DNA of 64,000 nucleotides from Prochilodus magdalenae (lineage: Eukaryota > Chordata > Actinopteri > Characiformes > Prochilodontidae): positions 707,001 to 771,000 of the forward strand of contig JAMWET010003602.1 of the NCBI GenBank assembly GCA_024036415.1, read 5' to 3'. Position 1 is the first letter of the stretch; each line of letters opens with the position of its first letter. The notes beneath the pieces were generated by a model. That model did not search any database. It was not told where the DNA came from and saw nothing but the letters and a program-made list of their open reading frames with translations. Shown one piece after another: positions 1-10,600 of the stretch. The translations under genes and the position numbers were made by a program.

Positions 1-2059
1 AAAAGCTTGATGTGGTATGTAAACAGGGAAGAGTGATGTTAGGCAAGCAAAGCTGTTTTGCCTTAGATTGCTCTGCATAAACTTCTCTACCATGAATTTC
101 ATCTTGGAACCCCCTAATCAACCTCTTGGTGGTCCCTGAAAATATTTTATTATGACATCATGTCATTGCTTAGCTGCTTCATCATTAGTAAGCTTTTGCC
201 TTTGGTATTCTTAGCCAACTTCAGCTGCAGCCATGGTCTGCCTCTGGGTGGAGCTGTAACAGTTTGGTTCACCCAGTTGTAGGCAGCTGTATTAACATGG
301 GTGCAAATCTCAGACCTTACAACGTAGAAAACGTTTTGGTTAAAGGCCCATATAATATATGAGCTTATAAACTTGATGTCATATGTAAACAGTGTTATCC
401 CTTTATATTTCCCCATTTGCAGATCTTGGCAGCAAAAACAGCCCGTTTTGATTTTTTCGTTTTTGTGATGTCACATAAATCCAGCTACAGCAGTTTAGCC
501 TGCTCATTCACCCTCAAGTTATAAAAAGTGTGTTGAATGAGGCAGCCAATCAGAACAAAGCACATTTAAATACACTAGTCTTAATTGAGCAGTGTGTAAC
601 CTCTAGCAGTGGGGTTGCCTATTGCAACCTACTGAACCTCCCACTCATACCTAGAACCTATGGTGACTGTCAGGCTTTCTGTCATTGCCTCAGTGTTTTG
701 TTCTGCTTCCTCTGGTTTTCTCTCGACAGTGATGATTCACTCTGCTTACTTTGTCTTTTTTTTATCCCCCGTTTATTCTACTCATCGAATGGTCCTACCT
801 AGCATGCTCACATCACTAGAAAAGCTAGCTCAATAACTCAGTGTTTTATTGTGTTTTCAATGTTAATTTAGTTCATATTTAGCTCAAAAGCTTAATCACT
901 TCTTCTCCTGATAAGCTAAGATCTAAAATTATAGAATAGAATAGAATAGAATAGAATACTACTAGGGTACTGTAGAATCCTTTTATTGTCATTATACTTG
1001 CATGCAACGGAATTTAGTGGGGAATTTGGTTTCTCCAAGAAGACACAATAAACAATAAAAATAGCAGTAACATACACAACACAACAGTACAGATGGATGA
1101 GGTATTTACATAAAAACAGTGTGCTCACTGTGAAAATGGGAGTCAACTACCACAACAGTTACCATCTAAATATAAATACATAAGTTATGAATGTGTGAAG
1201 TGACTGTGCATGGATGTTTTTCCCATAAGCCTCCAGGTTTTAATGCTAGTAGTAGTTTAATTTTGTAAAATCCCATCTGGAGTTTTATGCATGGAGCTAC
1301 CTATAAGCACTATGCTAGGACATTTAAGCTTGGATTCTTCCTATTTCTGCATCTTCCAGTTGGCGCCACAGCACCACCAAATTCAAGCTCCTGCTTCAAT
1401 GCAAAAATGCAAAACCTGAAAGTCACTCTAAACAGGTAGTGTGTTTGGCAGTGGGTTTGCAGTGGGTTTGTCTGTTCTGGTCTACTGTAAGAAACATGGT
1501 GGTGGCAGCCTCACAGAAAGACAGTGGTGAAACATGGTGGTGGAAGGTGAGCATTAACATCACCAAAGGCTGCAGTGGTGTTGTGCCAGACATGATGAGC
1601 CTACGTGGTTCTGACATGGCCTGAGGTGTCTTAATGGTCTTGTGTCTAGGGTTAGAGCAGCCTTAGTGAAACAAACAGCACCAAAAGTATTGAATGAATG
1701 AATGAATAAGCTACATCACGAGTGGAGTTTGGCTCTCAGTCTGTGACAGAGGCAGAGTCTCTAAGCATCCTCACAGGAAGTGTTCAGATAGAGAAAGACT
1801 CCATAAAGATCCATTTATTAATCCATTTATGTTGAGTCACATTGCGTGAAATAGATTTAGGGGTCATATAGTTTTACAAGATCAAGCTCCACTATATGAC
1901 AGCTCGCTACATATCATAAGAAAGATGTTAAGTGCTCAAGCTCAGCTCCTATCTATATGATTCACACAAGGACAAGCACTGCGCAAAGAACGCACAGCAA
2001 ACCAGGTTATTCAGCAACGTTGCTCAGCGAACAGTGCTAGCTATGATGTGCTTCTCTAC

Positions 2060-2320
2060 AGTCAGCTCCATAAAGGAGGACCTGAGGAGGTTGGGTTCCG
2101 CCCTTGAGCCTGGTTCCTCCCGAGATTTCTTCCTTACTCAAGGGAGTTTTTCCTCACCACTGTTTCCTCTGGCTTGCTCAAGGGGGGCTTGGACACCCTA
2201 ATGTCTGTACATTAACTCAGCTGTTTTTTTTTATAACAAACTGATTTTCTGTGAAGCTGCTTTGAGACAACGTTGGTTGTAAAAAGCCCTATACAAATAA
2301 ATATTGATTAATTAATTGTT
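2060..2320 (+). repeat. Dispersed fish repeat with retroposon-like tail
   Basis: The segment runs from gttccgcccttgagcctgg through agggagtttttcctcacc to gctgctttgagacaa and ends ctatacaaataaatattgat. The ending is a very common tail in teleost genomes. A second copy in opposite orientation is at about 35640-35870 (gagcaagccaaggggaac). Confidence 0.6.
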
Positions 2321-2785
2321 TAATTGATAAAGAAGTTTGCTTGACAGAGAACCAGGGATATTATTGTGATGGCAATCGTTGTTTATGGTCTGGAGACCAA
2401 GACCGCAGTCGATTACTACAACTCTAATTATCAGTGTATTTATATCAGTGAACATAAGGAATGAGGTCATGGAAAGTCTGGGAAGGTCCTATATTCTGAC
2501 TTTGCTCTGGTCGTGGCTCCACTGAGAGAGGTTTCAGAGAAAAAGCGACGCTTGTGATTAAGGGGTTGAGTTGCATCACATTCAGCCCTCCGGCGCAGTT
2601 TAGCACTTGGACACCAATCGATTTCACACATTACGAGTTCCTGTTTGCTCACTTCTCTGGGTCAGAGCACTGACGCCTAATCCAATCTCAGGTGTGCATC
2701 TGTGTGTGTGTGCGTGTGTGCGTGTGTGCGTGCATGTCTGCAGGTCTGTAATGCTTTGTTAGCATCACCTCGTTTATAGAGGTGT

Positions 2786-2789
<4 letters not shown>

Positions 2790-2835
<46 letters not shown>

Positions 2836-2887
2836 CATCCATCCATCCATCCATCCATCCATCCTTCCATTCATCCATCCATCCATC
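2790..2887. repeat. Compound tetranucleotide microsatellite (TATC)n(CATC)n
   Basis: About eleven TATC units run straight into about ten CATC units with a few imperfect copies (ccttccattc). The transition suggests a point change that then spread by slippage. Confidence 0.9.
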
Positions 2888-3879
2888 TAAAAACCATTCA
2901 GCACAAATATGATGAGCTTTGTAACTTTGGGTCACAGCACAAGGAGCCTTGGTGAACATTAATATTAATATAATTTAATATATTAATATTAAATTATGAA
3001 TGTATGTGGAATACTAATATTAAAAACATTTGGTAGCTGTTTCACATCAGCGTTATAAATGAAGTGACGTGTGTACTTTATAAGCTGAATAAAAATCATA
3101 AAAAGCAGCTCTGATATGAGGTAACTGAACGTTCTGTCCCAAAGGCAGAGCGCCGCTTCAGATGTGGAGGATTCGGTGGTGCAGGCAGACAGCAATTTCA
3201 TTATTTTGATAAAAGTAAAAGGTAGAAAGGCTTTCTGCTAGGCTAGCTCAGCGCTGTTGCACCCAGCTGCGTGTGCACATTGTGTTTCATTAATGCAGCC
3301 TCTCCGCTTAGCTTTCATAATCACAAACAATTGTGAGAAAGAGTCCCTGTAAGCTTCCAGTGCTTCCTAACTGCATCAGCATTGTAGCTCCAGCGCAAAA
3401 CTATTGGAGCAAACCACAGACACGAAAGATGTCTTAGCTCACTGGCTACATTCGAGGGAAGGGAAGTGTGTATGTTTAATTTATTGCCAAACCGTTAGCA
3501 CTGTAAATGTCTAGTGTATCGTGAGATACTCTGGATGTCTAAATGAGGGGTACTCATGGGGAGTTTGATCTCCTTTGCTACAGTAGCAGCCTCTCCTTTC
3601 GGCGAAGACTTTACACTATAGTAGAATACTCCTGTGAGGATTTGACTGCAGAGTGTTAGTGAGGTCAGGTACTGATGTTTACTGATGACTGGTGATCAGT
3701 TCTAGATCACTGAAGCTTTTTTCAAAAGTATCACTCCACATGTCCACTGCTCCACACCCCATGCTGGGGGGTATTCCCCTCTTGGCACTGGATATGTTGA
3801 CCTAAGTCTACAATGTGGCTGCTCCACATTGTTCAACGCTTTTCTATAGAGATTACACACCCACCTGACATTTCTTTAG

Positions 3880-4418
3880 GTACACCTCCTTGTATCTACA
3901 CTCTGCTGGCCATACAGGAGCACTCTGTCGTTCTGTAGTTACAGACTGTAGTTCATCTGTTTCTCTCTATACTTTATTACCCTGTTCTTCATTGGTCAGT
4001 CATCCTCTAGTCCTTTATCTGTGGTCACAGGATGCTCCCCACAGGACGCAGCCCACAGGACGTTGCCCACAGGACATTGCCCACAGGATGCTGTTGGATG
4101 GATAGTTTTGGTTGGTGGACAATTCTCAGTCCAGCAGTGACACTGAGGTGTCCAGCAGCAATGCTGTGTCTGATCCACTCACAACAACACCACACACACT
4201 AACACACCAGCATCACTGCAGTGCTGAGAGTGATCCACCACCCACAAAATACCTGCTCTGTGGTGGTCCTGTGGGGGTCCTGACCATTGAAGAACAAGAT
4301 AAAAAAGTATAGAGAGAAACAGATGGACTACAGTCTGTAACGGCAGAACTACACAGTGCTCCTATATGGTCAGTGGAGCTGATGAATTGGACAGTGAGAG
4401 TAGACACAAGGAGTTGTA
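3880..4418. repeat. Foldback (long inverted repeat) element, copy 1
   Basis: The left arm (acctccttgtatctacac, ggagcactctgtcgttct, cagactgtagttcatctg) is the approximate reverse complement of the right arm (cagatggactacagtctg, cagtgctcctatatggtc, gtagacacaaggag). The middle holds five imperfect 14-bp units of cccacaggacgttg type (about 4035-4092). No coding sequence. A non-autonomous DNA element of the foldback/MITE sort is the likely class. Confidence 0.75.
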
Positions 4419-4543
4419 GTTAATGAAGTGGCTGGTGAGTGTATAAGCTGTCTGTAAGTGTGTATCTGAACTCAGTAATCAGAAGAGGTGGACTCTTGAA
4501 CATGTGTTAAGGATCTAACGTCTTTGCCTTTCTTGGTATTTAG

Positions 4544-4660
4544 TTCTTTTTAGAGGACGAGAAGCTGATTACAGTAGCTGCACCAAACATCTCCAACGAG
4601 AGCGCATACAGTGTTTATGGCCAAACCACTCAAGTCTCCGACAACAAGTTCTACTTGCCT
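4544..4660 (+). CDS. adcy2: adcy2 exon: extracellular loop of second membrane cassette
   Basis: Opens after a TTTAG acceptor and ends at CCT|GTAAGT, phase 0 on both sides, 39 codons. It reads [20 protein letters not shown] onward; NIS and NES sit in the loop that is N-glycosylated in mammalian cyclases. Loops like this are poorly conserved, so the assignment rests on frame and on the exon that follows. Confidence 0.8.
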
Positions 4661-7600
4661 GTAAGTACCTGTTAATCATTACAGCTGCTCCTTTAATGCT
4701 GTCTCTCTTAGCATCATATACGCACAGGAAAGAAGCTGGACAGGCCGCCAGACTGTAAGTGTTACACTATTTAAGGTGGAACGGGAAAATTCAGATGAGA
4801 AGCTGAACAGGTAGTCTGAGCCACCAGACTGTAACTGCTACACCCTTTAAGGTGGAATGGGAGTCAGTCAGCCTTTTTGTGCACCTATGTGAAGCATCCG
4901 GCATTAACCTCTTTACAAATCACAGCAAAGTGATGGACATTTCACAGTTAAACGCTGGAAAATATGGCTTTGCTTCTCAGCTTCAGTCCTCAGCAGCCCA
5001 TAACACCTACACAGCTTTGTTGGAGCCCGGCGAGAACGCCAATTTGACCATGTGCCAGAACAGAACAAAACTGAGCAAAAACATGTTGCGTTCGGGAGAA
5101 TTGAGGGCGCCAGTGATGAGCACGGGTCTAGCACCTTCAGATATTTACTGCCAAACAGATTGTCCTTCAGATGGTGACGTGGTCATCTTGTGCTTTACGT
5201 GCCATCAAACAGTTCATGTTTCATATGATTCCAGAATGTGTTTCCCGCTTCCTTTAGATCTCCTGTTTATTCACTGTTACCAGGTGGCAGCTCTTGCCTC
5301 ATTGCCTCATCATTGCTCTGAAAATTTTAATGCTCAGTTTCTATCTATCTAAGTTAAAGTCTGCATCCTGTGTTATGTTCACAGCAAAAAGGATCTGGGT
5401 TTTGTGACCGGAGGGTCTTTGGTTCAATTGCCTGAACCAACAGAACATGACTGAGGTGCCCTTGGGCAGTCACAGCACCTAATTGCTCCACCCGGGTGCT
5501 GTGGATAGGGCTGCCCACTGCTCTGGGCAAGTGTGCTCCTTAGTGTGCTTCCATGTGTGTGAGTGTTTCCATGCACAGATGGGTTAAATATGGATGACAG
5601 TTTCCCCTGTGTGCAAGAACAAATAGCCAATCATTCTACATTCTATTGCATATGATGTTACGTAAATACAGAGGCATGCAGACGTCTGGAAACGCCAGTC
5701 AAAAAGATTCCTTTACTTTGAATAATGCGAGTAAAAACACTAACACTAAACAAAAATAAAATAATACACTAATCTAGCTTAATATGCTGAAATTAATGTT
5801 TTAACTCTATGCCTTTTGAAGGCCAGTTCATTTTCTACATTTTAGCTGACGCTCTTATCCAGAGCGACTTACAAGGTTAATCATAGTACAGGTATGCCAA
5901 TGTAGTGGTAGGAGTCTTGCTTAGGAACGCTTATTGGTGTAGTGCAGCGTAGTCACCCAGACCAGGAATCGAACCCCAAACGGAGTGATAGCTCACTGAC
6001 AAGTAGTGTTATCCGTTGCACCACACCAACTTAACTCACTCTTCTCTTCTACTCACTTAACTATTCACAGCTAGAGACGTTTTGACCAAGGTGCCCAAAC
6101 TTTTGCACTGTAGGTCATGTAAAATAAGTCCCAAATGATTTGATAAGCCCTCCTGAACGTATTGATTCTGACGTTCTGACGTCCTAACAGGGGCGAAGTT
6201 GATGTATTTATGAACACTAGCGGTGGAACAGTAGAAGGTTTGTGCTGGATATAGATGACATATTTATTGTGCCCTCTTTGCCCTCAGACTGCTTGTAAAC
6301 TGGAGGGAAAGAGAACACTCAGACGCAGTTCTTCATGAAGATGTATTGCTCTTCTTGTGTCTCAGTTCTTTAACCTGCCTGTCTGAGCAAAGTCAACTTG
6401 TACTGTTGGTCATAGATGCCACTGTAGAATGACTAAGGCAGCTGTGTGTATGTGGTATGTATGGTAGTTTCCAGTGCGACTCTCCCAAAAGATACAAATA
6501 TTAAAAACAGATTTATCATTTACATTTACGGCATTTAGCTGACACTCTTATCCAGAGCGACTTACATGGTTAATCACGGCACAGGTGCCTGTGATCTTCT
6601 GATTAACCCTTTCAGGTCAGAGCAACCCTTTAGTGTCATTACTGCTGTTGCACCTACTGCTATTAAAAGAATATGGTCTAAAAAGTCTAAATAATATTCA
6701 TATTTATATTGTGTATGTTGTGTGTATTGTGTCTAGCCTGTCCTGACCCGTAATACCACTTTGTACCTGAAAAGGCAATAGTGAGTCACTGTAGCAGTGG
6801 ATTCAGGCCAACATGAGAGGATGAAGGAGAAGGGCTGCTGCCGTGGTGGCCTTTTCTAACCTGTTATCAGTTTTGTTGACGGTACTTCTCCTGGTTAGAT
6901 CGTTTGAGGGCAGGTGGCCAATAAAAGAAAGGGGTAAAGCTGTTGGTGCCGCGCACTCTCAGCAAGAAACCATGTTAAATTTGACTGTATTTGTCAGTAA
7001 CACTGACAATTTGGATGGTCCAGTGTAGACGCCTTGTAGCTGCTCAGAGTATCTTCAACTAACATTCAAATAAGTATGTATTAAACTGAAGCTGAGTGTG
7101 AAAAATTTTACCCTAACCGTAACCTTAACCCTAATTCTAACCTTCACCTAACCCTAACCCTAATCCTAACCTACACCTAACCCAGACCCTAACCCTAACT
7201 CTAACCTACACCTAATACAAAATATAACTTTAACGTGCACCTACTCCTTAATGTTAATGTCGTTATAGTTTGTTAATGATCTATATATCATCTATAGGGG
7301 GCCATCTAAATAAAGAGTGAACCACTTCTTATGTCTTTGTTTTATTTCTGTTTCATTCTGGGGTTTTTTTTGCAGGAGGTTCTACTTTGTCTCAGTTGTA
7401 GACCTCATTCTGTTTTTCATGGTTTTCTCCTTTAGTATTTCATCTACAGCTGTATCCTGGGGCTGGTGTCCTGTTCCGTGTTCCTGAGAATTAATTATGA
7501 ACTGAAAATGCTGATCATGCTGGCTGCAGTGGTGGGCTACAATATCATCATCCTCCAGACCCACGCCTCTGTGCTGGATGAGTACAGCACAGCGCTCTAT

Positions 7601-10600
7601 AGAACCCAGCCACTGGACAGGTACTACACCTGCACCCCAGCACCCTCACACAGAGGGGTGATGGGACTCACTGGTGTGATGGAGAATCTGAGAGTAATTT
7701 TCGCGGGTGGCAACAGAAACCCCCTCTCTCAATAACTCTGGGATTATGAGTGGCAGATGCTGAGATAGCAGGCTCAGTGTAGATTGCATTGGATTGATTT
7801 TTCCAGATGATTGACAGTCGGAGCAGAGAGGACATGTACAGGTAATTTAACCTGCTGCCCGTTAAACCCGACCATCCAGCAGAAACGCTCCTCCATTTCC
7901 TTCTGATTTAGTTTTTTTCCTTTTCTTGTTTCTTTCCTTCTTCCTTTCTTCCATTTGTTTTTCTTTTCTTTCTTTGACATTTTTTGCTTTCTTTTCTCTT
8001 TCTTTTTTCTTGTAACTTTTTTTCGTTTTTACTCTCTCTATCCCTTTGTCTTTATTTTTCTAACTTACTTTCTTTCTTTTTTTATTTCTTATTTCTTCCT
8101 TTGCTTTCTTTCTTCCTTTTGCCCTCTGTCTTTCCTTCATTTCTTTCTCTTTGCCCTTCTTCTGTTTAATGTTTCCATTTTTTTTACTATGTCTTATTTA
8201 CTTCTTCTTTCCTTCCTTTTATTTCTCTTTTCATCATTCTTTGTCTTTACTTCTTTTTACTGTCTTCTTTCATTTTTCAGTTTGTCTTTTCTTTTTTCTT
8301 TCTCTTTCTTTCTTTCTTCTCCCTCTGTGCAGATGACTCAGAGATTAGTTTTGGCCTGAGGGCGGAAGGCAAAGTTATAATATGTAGATTTGAAATTCTG
8401 ACATTTCGCTTCTGCCCAGTGAGCTTATAAACCTGAGTCAGACACCCACCCAAGGTGCTGCTGAAAAGACCTTTCTTCTCACAGAACACACTTCACAAAG
8501 ATCTGCTTTTTTTCTCTCTCGCTTCTTATTCTCAGTTTTTTTTTTCCCTTGGCTTTTTCCAGACCCGGTGTTCTGAAAGACCTGAAGACGATGGGTTCCG
8601 TGTCTCTGTTCATCTTCTTCATTACCCTGCTTGTGCTGGCAAGGCAGGTGGGTCTCTGATTTGTGAGAGCATTTAAACGGTGAAAGCTCTCCGCAGAACA
8701 CAGACGTTTACGTAAACATCGTTTATTAGGTTTCTTTGTGTGGAAAGATTTTTGCGTTTGTGCCAGTTTGAAATAATCTGCATAAGAAAAGTGCACTCAT
8801 TCAGGCACAGCTGCATTCACACTGCAGAGTACCATCAGCTGTATATGGAACATAAAGTCTTTTAGAAATCTTCATTCGGCTGTGAGCTTTAAGTGGAGCA
8901 CCAAAATAATTCTTCAAGGTTTTAAAACTGCAACCCCAGAAGATATTCAGCTCTTACTGCATGGCTAAGCAGTTGTTCACCTGTACATAATGCAGATGTA
9001 TCCCAGGCAATTCACAAAATATAATAAGTCTTTTTTAATTGGTCACTTCTGACAAATAATTAACAGGAATTACTGGTGTGAGAGTAAAAGCCCAGAAGCT
9101 TTTAAGTTGCATTTAACTAAGCTACCAACTAAGTTATGAAGCCACAGCAAAACTCCAGAGGACATACCTGAGTTACAGTAAAGTTGGACAGTATCCCCAA
9201 TGAACTCCTTTCGTTCTAATATTGTGATCACTTACATATATCGTCATTACATTCACACAACTCCTTCTTGTTGCATTTCTTTTTTGTCAGCATGTATACT
9301 TATGATAAACCATGTAAACCATGTCCTAAAAATATATAACCTGCTCTTTTTGTATGAAAAGAATGAATGAAAATAAGAATAAATGAAAAAAACATCTAAA
9401 CTAGATATAAAACTAAAGCACAAATATAAATATATATGGGTTATTGGTATGTTTAGACCAGTAAAGTCAGTACCAGTATCAGTGGCAGTTTTATCAAGTT
9501 GGTCTGGAATTAGTTGGCACAGCAAGAATCCATGAGCTCTGGTTGGGCCTACAAGCATATTGTTTAACTCTCTCTGGTAAAAAAAAAATTAAATTAAATT
9601 AAAAAATCAGCCACAGAGGTAAAAAATTAGGCAGTTTGTTCATTTTAACAGACTGATATACCAGGAAAAGTCTCCATTGTGCTGTATAACAGAGTTGTTC
9701 TGTTTTTCTGCTTTGTGAAAAAGTCACACAAGGTGATCAGATGTCTGCATCTCTTTACCTCTGTGTCCTCTTGTAACAGAATGAATATTACTGTAGGTTA
9801 GACTTTCTCTGGAGGAACAAGTTCAAACGGGAGTGTGAGGAGATCGAGACGATGGAGAACCTCAACCGTGTGCTCTTGGAGAACGTGCTCCCGGCTCATG
9901 TGGCAGAACACTTCCTGGCTCGGAACTGGAAGAATGAGGTGAGCGTGTTCAGTACACTGACAGGGGTAAACAAAAGCAACGTGCATACATGCAGGGCATC
10001 ACATATACAAACTGACTGACCAATCTGAGAGAGCAGTGCAGAGTTTCTGAACTGCGGTGTAAAAAACACGAATCACATTACATCACTTCTGATACTTAAT
10101 GTCATTATTCTAGAGTTCTTATTATTGTTTTGCTGGGGTATTAAAGTGCAATTACAAAACTAGAAAAGTTCATTCCCCAAAGAAAATGCAGAGTGATTGC
10201 TGGTCAGTTACTACAAATGAATAGGAGTCTATGGGAGGAATGAGGGATGAACAAAAGACTCATAGAAGAGTGTGGTCAGTATGACTTCAGTACATGCAAT
10301 TAGGTGGCTGTAGGTTGTAGGAAACAGTAGGCTGTGAGCAGAGGTGAGAATGAATGGGACAATATAGTAGGTAAGACAAACATAAGTGTGGGTTAGCTCC
10401 AACATTGAATTTGCGCGCAGGAGTCTGCCCTGAGATAGTATATTTGAAACAGTGTCTGTTGGTCGTGCAGAGTATACAGTCTAGAGTAAAGTAGAAGTGA
10501 GGTAATGTGACACTAATACTAACTCTAGCATCATATTGAGCCTGTGCAGAACTCTGAACAACAAATTAATTGAACTTTGGGAGTGTAGTCGCAAACTTTC

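Larger units (their letters stand above)
1..4543. other. adcy2 intron (or upstream) sequence, no exon recognised
   Basis: No adcy2 exon upstream of 4544 could be supported. The stretch holds a dispersed CCAAT-bearing repeat (about 425-610), a (TAGAA)n tract and retroposon-like tail (930-1160), a fish interspersed repeat (about 2060-2320), a GT-rich run (2700-2742), a TATC/CATC microsatellite (2790-2887) and a foldback element (about 3880-4418). The rest is unassigned. Confidence 0.6.
4661..7435. other. adcy2 intron: repeats only
   Basis: Besides the SINEs at 5395-5650, 5825-6035 and 6519-6570 and the telomere-like tract at 7109-7215, it holds short open frames without splice or family support (including 4852-5352). 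No exon is seen. Confidence 0.6.

Noticed and set aside
4852..5352. 166-residue plus-strand open frame in an adcy2 intron
   Set aside because: No splice sites in phase with the flanking adcy2 exons, no family resemblance, and it ends in ordinary intron text.
5925..6035. Functional tRNA gene on the minus strand
   Set aside because: A and B boxes are present but the sequence does not fold into a full cloverleaf by eye and leads straight into a SINE tail.
7955..8359. Phe/Ser/Leu-rich open frames resembling membrane proteins
   Set aside because: They are translations of the pyrimidine tract in an adcy2 intron; several frames are open at once.
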